Both the position numbers and the translations under genes were made by a program. Shown piece by piece: positions 54,896-64,000 of a stretch of 64,000 nt of DNA (within the stretch, counting starts at the first letter, position 1; every line of letters begins with the position of its first letter). Origin of the DNA: Blepharisma stoltei (taxonomy: Eukaryota > Ciliophora > Heterotrichea > Heterotrichida > Blepharismidae). Below the pieces are notes generated by a model that worked only from the letters and a program-made list of their open reading frames with translations, had not been told where the DNA came from and did no database searches. The stretch covers positions 528,501 to 592,500 of the forward strand of contig CAJZBQ010000052.1 of NCBI GenBank assembly GCA_914767885.1, read 5' to 3'.

Positions 54896-55278
54896 CTCCC
54901 CCCCCCCTCCGTGAGCGAACAAAACCATTAGAAAAATCGCCATTTTTTGACCAAAAACCCACCCTCCGTGAGTGAACAAAAATTGTTTTAATAGAAAAAA
55001 TTTTAATGGAAAAAAAAATTGGGATATATAAGTGATAATTAGTATAATGAAATCTAGAGCTAATTCTGTTTAATTTTAAACAAATTGCGTTTTAAAACAT
55101 AAATTTTGCAAATTAAATTAATATTTGCTTCCCAATTTTTGCAAATTAGGATTTTTTTAAATTTCGAAAAAATATTTTTTATAAAATTTATATATAAATT
55201 TTTTTTTAAAAAAAAAATTAACCCCCCTCCGTGAGCGAACAAAATTTTTTTGTTCGCTCACGGAGGGGGGGGGGGGAG
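54896..55278. mobile_element. TNA-MITE copy, reversed orientation
   Basis: TTA flanks at 54893-54895 and 55279-55281. Full-length, high identity to the young copies but in the opposite orientation. Intergenic, 82 bp upstream of the Sec7 start codon. Confidence 0.92.
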
Positions 55279-55324
55279 TTATAATTATGGTATATAATTT
55301 AGTATATATTAATAAACATTCTTA

Positions 55325-55692
55325 CTCCCTCTCCATGAGCAAGAAAAAAAATTTGTTCGCTCACGGAGGGGGTCAATTTTTTTATTAAAAAAAATTTATA
55401 CATATAAATTTTTATATATTAAATTTTTTTTTAATTTAAAAAAATCCCAATTCGCAAACTTTAGAAAGCAAATATTGGTTTTGATTTTATAAAATTTATG
55501 TTTTAAAATATATGCTGTTTAAAATTACACAAAATTAGCTAGAAATTTAGTTATAATAATTATCACTTATATCTCAAAAATTTTTTCATAAAAAATTTTT
55601 TAAATTAAAAATATTTTTGCTCGATCACATGGTGGGTTTTTAGGCGAAAAATAGGGATTTTTCCAAAGTTTTGCTCGTTCACGAAGGAGGAG
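55325..55692. mobile_element. TNA-MITE copy, older, beside the previous one
   Basis: TTA flanks at 55322-55324 and 55693-55695. Diverged (TCCATGAGCAAG; TCGATCACATGGTGGG). It lies 43 bp from the younger, inversely oriented copy. Confidence 0.85.
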
Positions 55693-55811
55693 TTAGCAGA
55701 ATAATTATATAGATGAAATAAAAGCATATATTTTGATTATTAAAAGTAATCAATTTAATTAAAATTTTGAAACAATGTTTTAATTTATATTGATTTAATT
55801 ATCCATGCTTA

Positions 55812-58800
55812 TTACCTTTCTTTTGAAGTCTCCTTGCCACTAATTGTTTTACTACTTATCAAACTCCTTTCCAAATCCACAATTTCCTCCTCAATAATTT
55901 CAAAATGTTTTTCCTCCTCACTTTTTTCTTCGGTATAAAGCAAGCATCTTGCATTTTTCGGGAAAAATGACACATCATTTTGCCTCATTTTATTTTTCAC
56001 ATATTTCTCAATCCCATTACATTCATTCAGAGGTTTCTTTCTTATATAAATAATATAAGCCAAATATGCATATACATTATGTTCTAGCTGTACATGTTCA
56101 GTCCACCCAGAGCCCCTTAATTCAAATTCAAACTTTTCTCTTCCACAAATAAAACAAATATTGTTCATATCATGTTCAATTAATTGTCTTTCATCTCTCA
56201 GCTCAGAAAAAGTGTCAATAATTATACCAAAAATAATATTCATCAGGATAATGTTAATCACAATGAAAAATAAAATAAAAAATAGCTGGGATAGAAAATA
56301 GTCTCTATCTGTATATTTAGGCATCATTAAGGCATCACCAATTCCTCCACCATTTCTTATACCATAGTTTAAGGTTGAGGTGGCACATTCTACTAATGTA
56401 TTGCAATATGTGCTATAGTTGGCACCTTCATCTTGTGTTAGATAGTACTGCCCAAGCCACATGAATCCTGCAACTCCGAATAAATATATAGAAATAAGTC
56501 CTAGAACTAGTGTCAAAATAAGTTGCTTTCTGTTTTGAGTGATTGATCTGAGAACATTATCTAAATCTTTGCTCCATCTTATACAGTCCAAAAGTAAAAT
56601 AGCATAAAGAAGCTGATATTTCATAGCAAAACAGGCTGAAAGCAAATAAAGAAAATTAAAAAGATTTTGGCGGCTTATAAGGACTATCAGGATTTTGAAT
56701 TTTATACTCAAATGCTTACTCCAAACCTCCGTAAGCGAACAAAAAGTTTAAAGAAAAATCCTATTTTATGGGTAATTACCCACCCTTCCGTGATAAAAAT
56801 ATTTTGATATATAAGTGATAATTATATAATGAATTTTTAAACAACATAAATTTTATAATATTGTGAATTGGTTTTTCTAAATTTAAAAAAATTAACCCTT
56901 TACGTGAGCGGACAAAACTTTTTGGGAGTTAGATTTATTGTGTTTTTTGACACTTTCTATATAATAATCCATTAGAACAGTGCCTTTTAATTTATTTAAA
57001 ACAGGAACATAGTAAATATCTGATTCTCTTTCTCTGTGCATATATTTATAAAGATCAATAGGGTAGTTTTCAAGCATATAAAAAATGTACACAAATAATG
57101 ATAAAAATATCAATATTACACCTAGAAAAATTACCCCACCTTTTATTGATGTATTATCATCTTCTTGCAGAGGCTCATTTGAATTTTTTACATCAGCCAG
57201 CAATAATGCATTTATAATCACAACAAGCCAAAAACACATTCTCGCTAGCGATGGATTTTTGCTAGCCCACCAAGCTATTTTTTTGAATTCTGACAGTTTT
57301 TGTATATGCGTCATATAAATTTGATATTTTTCACTATTATGAAACAACGACTTTATTTTTTCTTCATGGCTGTTTCTATTTATCTTATAAATCACATCAT
57401 TTCTAAATTGTGAGCTCAAAAATACCATAGATGAAGGAATTCTAAAATGGCAGATTTCCAACTTATTGTCTCTATCGATTTCAACAGTACCGATTAAAGA
57501 AGAATAAAATTCATAAGCCTTGTCCATTGTTAAGTCATAAAATGTATCTTTTTTGCTTCCAAAATATTTCCTTATTCAAGAATAAACAGTTTTGAATAAA
57601 TCTTCGTTTCTTCCTTCTAGATATTTTGTTTGCAAAATAATAGAGTTTAAATTTGTGGTTTTTGTAGCTATAGGAACTTTATCACTAAATGCAATCCAAT
57701 TCAGTTCTTCTAAATGAGGAAATCTTTCTCTGAGTCTGATAGTCATAATAACAATTTGGAAGCCGATATCTATAACCCGCCATTCATTTATAGGAATTTT
57801 TTCAGGAGGGGTTTCAGAACACTTTATAAAAGATCTCAGAGTGTCTCTCATTAAAGTATTATCAGAGCCATCATCTACACGGTCCTGTATTAGGATACTC
57901 ATTTTAGGGTATATATGTTCTTTATATATAATAAATGCTATATCAGCCAGCTCTTTAAAATCAATTTCTTCTATCTTAACTTAAACTTAAACTTAAACTT
58001 ATAGGGAGGCGTCTGCCATATTGGTTACGCAGTCACCAAGGACCTACCCATACGGGTGGTTCATCCGCTTTGCGTCGTCTTCAGCTTCGCCTTGATCGAA
58101 TTGGGGCAATGATTTGCTGGGCAAGTGTTCAGCTCTGACACCACCTTTCTTCTTCTTCAGCGCCTGATGCCATGGCACTTCTGAAGTGTAGTTCTGCTTC
58201 GGACGTCTCCTCCTTCCCTTTCGGGTCCAGTGTTGAGTGGGCGGACTATGGACTTCTGCGGCTGCTGCATGTGTCACAAGGTTGACCATCCAAAAATTCC
58301 CAAAAAAATGGAATTTCTGTTCGGCCTTTCGGCAAAAGGAAAAATCTGGATCCCGGGACGTAACGCCCGGTTTCACGCTAGGCAGTTGCCCGATTGGTCT
58401 GGGTATTACCTGCAGACTTCGCTGGGCTTGCCCTTTCCAAATCCAAACCCTCCTTACCCTTGAGGTAAAACCCAATCTTGAATTCGGACTGAGGGCTAGG
58501 CTCTGTGCATTACCAGAATTGCTTACCTAGCATTGCTGTCCATTTCTGGATTTGTAAAACCTTGCCGGATATAATTAAAATATGTGTCGAGGCTGCATGG
58601 CCGAGAGGCCATGCCCAGACGAAGACGCCATATTTTAATTATCCAATTTCTTCTATCATAATAATTAGTAAAATCGCGGACTCTGGTGTTTGAGAGTTGA
58701 TCCGGATCAGGGAAGAGGATCTGCATGACAATAGTTTTCGGGGTGGGTTTTTCCTGGCTCTAAGAGGTGCCTATAGTGAAATGTCCTTCAGCACTCCATT

Positions 58801-61800
58801 GGAGCATTACTAAGCCTGTGATACAGCTCATGGAGGAGGCAAAGGTGGTTTACCAATGGTCAGGGAGTCTTGGTCGTTTGGTGTGATTCAGAAAAAGTGG
58901 AGGGCGATCTCCCCGAGAGACTTCTTACGTCATCATTTTTTGGTGAAGTCAGAGGCAAAAGGGTAGGTGTGAGGATTGCGCTTAGCAACAACGCGAAGCT
59001 ATCCATGAATTGTAAGGGACTAAAATAATCCTTGAAGACTCGCTATAATTTCAATCTAATCTATCATCATTGTGGCGATACCTATATCAAGTTCTCCTTC
59101 TAAAAGTGTTGACAATAATCTTATACTGCTCTGAAAATAATCTTCGAACAGTCTATTTTCTATTTTCAAGCTTAAAGCCATATTGATGAACTTATAAAAC
59201 TTTCGTCTTTTTCCTACCAATAATTGATTTTCCACACAAGGTCCTCTACACGCATCAATTAATGTTTCTAAGCACTGTGGAATCAGCTTTCTTGCTTCAT
59301 AGTCGTCTGATATATAAGGCCCAGCTTCTCTTATATTAATAAGAAATTGAGCTAACTCATCTATCATATTTATAGAAAGATGCATTTTTCTGGCAGAATC
59401 GTCTTCTTGAGACCGAATATAATGTTGAAATTTTGTAAAGCAGTTTTCGCAGAATAACTGTAAAAGCCTTATAAGATTTTTTACATGGGAAATTTTGTCT
59501 TTGAGATCGTGGGGAATTTCAGCAGGGTCCTGCGAGCCTTCAATAATAATTCCTGCTGCTCTTTCAGGATTTTTTAAAAATGCACCTTTAGCTTTCTCTA
59601 CAATTCGGTCTCTTGCTGAACGTAGTTGAGATCGGATATAAGAAAATAAATTTGAGTTGTCAGAAGCTGTCATAATTTTGAGTAGTTTTCTCTGGACTGA
59701 TGAATTCCCAAATCTAAGTAGACATAATAGAAGTTTTACTGCTTCATTAATTAAATCAAATTCATTTCCATCATTGATTATTCCTAATGCAAGCTCAAGT
59801 ACCCCAGCTTCACTTAGAGTGCTTTGTACATTTTGTAAATACTCGTAATTATTAATCATCTCATTTTCTTCACTATCAAAAATTATTTCTTTCTTCTTGC
59901 TTTCTGGAACCAGCATTCTTAGCATTTTCAATAAGCTAATTTTATGCTTCTTTTTCCTAAAAGCAGTTCCCAATTTTGATATAAACTCTTTCAAAATTGA
60001 CAAATTTTTAGTTTGAATTGCAGGGTCTACAAACCTATCTTTAATTTTTCTAACCAAAACTCCAACATCTTGATCTTTACACAAATTTGAAAAAAGTCCA
60101 GAAAAGCTTTCAAGGCCATTTTTGACTTCTTGATCAAAAATTAATTCTTGATTTGGAGCTTGCACAGGGCTTGATGCTCCCCCACTTGCAAACTGTCTTT
60201 GCTTATTTATTTTAACTAGATGAGGAACTTTTGAAAAATATTTTCTGAGCTTATTAGCAAATTCTTTAAATCGTAAATATCCATCATGATCAGCATCTAA
60301 CTCCCCCCCCCCCCTCCGTGAGCGAACAAAAAAATTTTGTTCGCTCACGGAGGGGGGTTAATTTTTTTTTTTAAAAAAAATTTATATATAAATTTTATAA
60401 AAAAAATATTTTTTTCGAAATTTAAAAAAATCCTAATTTGCAAAAATTGGGAAGCAAATATTAATTTAATTTGCAAAATTTATGTTTTAAAACGCAATTT
60501 GTTTAAAATTAAACAGAATTAGCTCTAGATTTCATTATACTAATTATCACTTATATATCAAAATTTTTTTCCATTAAAATTTTTTCTATTAAAAAAATTT
60601 TTGTTCACTCACGGAGGGTGGGTTTTTGGTCAAAAAATGGCGATTTTTCTAATGTTTTGTTCGCTCACGGAGGGGGGGGGGGAGTAAATAAAAAAAAGCT
60701 TTTTCAATATCAGCCGACCTAACATTTCCTAATGTATTTTTAATCGCTTTTCTAAACTCTTCATATTCAATATTTCCATTTCTATCCACGTCAAATACTG
60801 AAAAAGCTTCTTCTAAAGACAGTTTTTCTTCTATAATATATTCTCTCATTCTAGCGACTATTTGGTCAAGCTCATTACCTTCAGGATTTTCTTGCATTTT
60901 TTCAATCCCTGACATAGGAAGACATTCTCTGCACAGATTTATAGTCATTATGATATTAGAAAAATCTAATTCAGGGAACTTCACTTCTTGGTTTTGGAAA
61001 TAGTCACTCATATCGTGAAGAAGCTCACGAATGTCTTGTAAAACTATAATTAAAGTCTCGCTTAATGGCAAAGAATTAGAAAGCATCATATCTCGCAATA
61101 TATGGACCAAACCATCTTTTTCTGAGTGCCATGATTTATTGCCTGACAAATAATTTCAATAGTCTTTTATACGCTCCTGTTCAGGGTTTTGTTCGGGTTC
61201 AATGACTTCTGGGGAGAGTCTTCTATTAGAAAATTCAGAATCAAGCCCTATAAGTTCTTCAGCTTTACTATCAGCTACGAGTTTTTTGAAAGTGTCTCAT
61301 TTGTTTAGTTTTGAAAATTTGCATGGAATTGAATCAAATTCTCCTAATAAAGATAATCTTATGAGATCATCAGCAGTTTCTCTATAAAGAGATAAATCGT
61401 GTAGAAAAATATCTCTGAAAACATCTTCAAGGCCATTTAAAGAAACTGCTGGCTCGACTCCGCCTTCAATTCCAACCATATAAACTTGATATAAATATCT
61501 CAAATAAGCCTTTTTACAATATAAATTTAAATTTTCTTTTTTGAATATGTTTTTCAATTGAATAAGCGGGATTAGTTTTCTGCCTTGAAATATGCCGAAC
61601 CTATTATCTGTTGTACAAGCAATAATGCAATTAATTACTTCTAAATGGTACCTCAGCCGAAGTTTTCCTTTTACTGGATCTTTATCAAGTCCTAAATGAG
61701 GGGATAAAAAATCTTGAATATTTCCAGTCTGCATGTGCATTTGTCTGATTGCTTTGCTATTAAAAATTCCTTTTAAAACGCCAAGAAAATGATATGTGGC

Positions 61801-64000
61801 TTAAGAGAAGACGGAATCCGAGGCGCAATACCTATGATTCGATCGTGCTGAGTTCAGAAACCATTGTAGGCCTTCAGTTTAGGGCTCCCTATCGAAGAGG
61901 GAGTTTTATATCTCCCTCAGAAGGGTTTTCCTGTTTCTGATTAAGTAGATAGGCTTTTATAATCAGAGTCTTTTTATCGGGACTGCAGAACACTTATCAA
62001 TTTGGACACGAGGAATAATTTTCCTATGCTCATCAATAATAAAAGTTCTCAAAAGCTGCAATAAGTGGAATTCATTATCATGGGTTTCTATTAATTCAAA
62101 TATATGCACAATCACTTTTCCTGCGATTTCTGACCTTGTATGACCACTTAAAACTTGTGCTATCAGCTTGGTTACATTAAAAGAAATCCCAATTAAATCA
62201 AGCAGTTTATGAATATGTGGAAAAAGAACTTTTTGGTTGCGCTTATTGTCCCAGCAGAAATGATAAAGAGTTGTAAGGGCATGTCTTAATAAATATCTTT
62301 GAGATTCATCATGCTTAAGATAAAGAATATCGATCAAGATATTATAAACGCCACTTTGCATCAGTAAATTTTGGTATTTTACTCTTTTATAGTCATGCAT
62401 AGTATCATTTTTAAATAGCTGAGAAAATTCTAAAGTTATTACTGTGGAGTCTTTTAAAGCTTCATTATACATATATTCTTTTCCTATGGATGGGCCAATA
62501 AGGGCAGAAGATTTGATAGGAAAACTCCTCAATTGGTTGATAAATCCAGCTAGAGAGCTAGCAAGTAAATCTATTTCCAAATGGTTTTAGCAACCTAAGC
62601 TAGTCTGACAACTGGAGAGTTTTCCTCTCAAATCTCCTGCGCTTATCGGGCTATCCATAGGATATAAGCATAGGAATATCACTTGCTTCGTGAGATTCCT
62701 CTTGGCCTTGTGTTAGTGTCTTAATAGTCTCATTAAGCCTTCTTTTTCGCTGTAGCAGTTTTAAATAAAAATCTTTTGTATTTTCATCAGTTAAAAACTC
62801 AACTTTAATCATTTCTTTTTTCAGTAATTTTCTGCTATTCAAGCCATTTAGAATCAGCTCAAGTGCCCTTTTCCTGATTTCTTTATTTTTTGATTTACTT
62901 ACATCAAAAAGCAGCTCCAATAGATAAATGTCTAAATAATGCACAGATTTGCTGATATTAGTAATTGGCTGATATGAGAAGCTCTGTATGAACTTTTCAT
63001 CCATTTTATTGATAATTTCTATTTCTTGCTCTTTGCTGCGGTCTTCTACATCCCAATCCAGCAGTTTCAATGTATCTTCAAATCTCACCTTTAAATCCTC
63101 ATCTGTTAATTCCTCATTAGTATTCTTTTTTTCATTATATTCCCAAAACAGCCTCAATAAATTATATAACTGCAGATTTTCCCTTCTAACCACAAGCACT
63201 TGTAGCATGCTCAAAACTTCTTCGATGACTTGTATATGTTTTTTCTCTAGTGATGGGTTATAGTCATTAGATAAAGATTCCCTTACTTCTCTTGTCAACT
63301 GTGTACATCAGTGGCTTTCATCTCCTGATTTTTCAGTAATTAAAAAGCAGATAGGTTGCATTACAAATTCAATGAACTCATAGTCTTCGATTTCTAAATC
63401 AATCATAGATCTAGTGACTTTTATAAAGGAAACCACTAGTTTTAATTTTCGCCCAAGCTGCTCTTTATTTATTTTTACATCTCCTTCATAGCTTCAGAAG
63501 TTCTGGATAATTGCTTTGACTTGGTTCAAATTTTCGTGACGGTGCTCAAAGGTAGTTTCGTCAACCCTTTCAATTTTGTCATCTCAGCTAAAGCAGCGGG
63601 TTTTTTGTGATGTACAAGGTATATAAGGGTCGACATCAATATAAAGAACCCTACATAAGTTTGCATAGGCTGCTCGCACCTTGTCGTTTATATCAGCATT
63701 TTTGAGAGCTAGCTGGATATGAGAAAGGGAAGCATTAATGGTAGTTCCTGTATGCTGGATAGCCATTTTATATCTACCTAAGCAGATGCTTGCAATCAAG
63801 TCTATGGTTGCGGCAAGATAGCTAGCGTATTCATCAAGTTTACAAATATCTTCTAGGTAAAAAATAGCACTAGTAATTTCTTCGTCAATAAGCAAGCTTT
63901 GTTCATCTTTGGCTGTCCCAAAAGCACTTAGTCTTGGATTAGCTTTTAATATATCTTGAACTGTATGAGTTTTTATAGGAAAATCAAACTCAACACAAGG
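55812..64000 (-). CDS. IP3/ryanodine-receptor-type calcium release channel (C-terminal 2080 residues)
   Basis: Open at the window end. Segments 64000-62665, 62573-61960, 61794-60688, 60300-59068, 58659-58658, 57975-56932 and 56718-55812 total 6243 nt in one phase. Helical RIH-type repeats come first (LMQSGVYNILIDILYLKHD). Two EF-hands follow (DVDRNGNIEYEEF; DADHDGYLRFKEF), then about six membrane segments and the selectivity filter GGGIGDALM. The pore helix ends NIIFGIIIDTFSELRDERQ and a C-terminal zinc motif follows (CFICG...EHVQLEHN). Family members release Ca2+ from ER or alveolar stores. EF-hands are seen in ryanodine receptors and suggest direct Ca2+ control. Several TGA-Trp codons. Confidence 0.93.
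56719..56931. mobile_element. Shortened TNA-MITE as IES in channel gene
   Basis: TTA flanks at 56716-56718 and 56929-56931. CTCCAAACCTCCGTAAGCGAAC and a GTGAGCGGACAAAAC end remain, with internal deletions. Removing 213 bp joins KKHNKS to KHLSIKFKI just before a membrane segment. Confidence 0.8.
57976..58657 (-). mobile_element. Retroposon in channel gene with 14-bp duplication
   Basis: CAATTTCTTCTATC is repeated at 57962-57975 and 58644-58657. The minus-strand 5' end is GGATAATTAAAATATGGCG. The 3' tail is a perfect run of AAGTTT units (TAAGTTTAAGTTTAAGTTTA). With the adjacent 408-bp removal the frame is restored. Confidence 0.9.
58660..59067 (+). mobile_element. Second retroposon abutting the first
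   Basis: TCTATCAT is repeated at 58652-58659 and 59060-59067, overlapping the first element's target site, so only 2 nt of exon lie between the two. It starts AATAATTAGTAAAATCGCGG and is in the opposite orientation. Removing 408 bp joins IATMMIEE to IDFKELADIA. Confidence 0.82.
60301..60687. mobile_element. TNA-MITE inside an EF-hand codon block
   Basis: TAA flanks at 60298-60300 and 60685-60687. A young copy. Removing 387 bp joins IEKAFFYL to DADHDGYLRFKEF, so the insertion is immediately before the first calcium-binding Asp. Confidence 0.93.
61795..61959 (-). other. 165-bp TA-bounded IES in channel gene
   Basis: GC-richer than flanking exons and containing a CTCCCT...AGGGAG hairpin. TA at 61793-61794 and 61958-61959. 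Removal joins PIKRLWL to YHFLGVLKGIFNS in frame. Confidence 0.7.
62574..62664 (-). other. 91-bp TA-bounded IES in channel gene
   Basis: TA at 62572-62573 and 62663-62664. Removal joins SDIPMLI to DLLASSLAGFINQ with the required phase change. Confidence 0.72.

Noticed and set aside
57976-58010. Telomere-like repeats (AAGTTT units)
   Set aside because: A short run at the 3' end of a retroposon with target duplications on both sides. It is an element tail, not a telomere.
1-64000. CRISPR array, bacterial operon or prophage
   Set aside because: Repeats are dispersed transposon copies rather than regular arrays. Introns, eukaryotic genes and the altered code rule out bacterial DNA.

Overview
The window looks like germline (micronuclear) DNA of a heterotrich ciliate close to Blepharisma. 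Three things read directly from the sequence support this. (1) UGA is sense and falls on invariant tryptophans, for example in topoisomerase II, the Myb repeats, the Twinkle-like helicase and the HMG box, while UAA and UAG are stops. (2) Spliceosomal introns are 15-16 nt long. (3) About thirty longer AT-rich or repeat-derived insertions interrupt reading frames of otherwise intact conserved genes. Removing each one, usually between two TA dinucleotides or two copies of a short direct repeat, restores both frame and family alignment. These behave as internal eliminated sequences (IESs). The genus is an inference; the code, introns and insertions are observed.

Layout. 0-6.5 kb: partial secreted protein, small ciliate protein, Twinkle-like mitochondrial helicase, ribosomal protein eS27, SHIPPO-repeat protein. 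6.5-16.5 kb: topoisomerase II (two IESs), two small coiled-coil genes, R2R3 Myb protein, then a repeat-rich gap. 16.5-30 kb: jacalin-like lectin, three hypothetical genes, HMG-box protein, aspartic protease, an unknown globular protein. 30-38 kb: VHS plus alpha-adaptin-ear protein, CFAP45, septin. 38.5-48 kb: a 1299-residue coiled-coil protein split by four insertions, then four small hypothetical genes. 48-54.8 kb: BIG-type Sec7 Arf-GEF with seven IESs and one intron. 55.8-64 kb: IP3/ryanodine-receptor-type calcium channel (5' end outside the window) with six insertions, one in an EF-hand loop.

Repeats. Two dispersed families dominate. The first is a roughly 380-bp MITE family with palindromic ends (core CTCCGTGAGCGAAC), a 3-bp TNA target duplication and about 14 copies. 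The second is a group of GC-richer, SINE-like retroposons whose 5' end resembles TTAAAATGGCG. Several carry a TTAAG-type tail and have 7-16 bp target duplications. Members of both sit inside exons as IESs, including one MITE nested in a retroposon that is itself inside an exon. Single elements include a foldback element with 9-bp duplication, a palindromic element built from tRNA-3'-half-like hairpins, and a TTAA-flanked short IES.

The genes do not form one pathway; this is ordinary eukaryotic gene content. What is unusual is the editing needed to make it readable. All IES junctions are inferred from frame and homology and need comparison with somatic (MAC) DNA.
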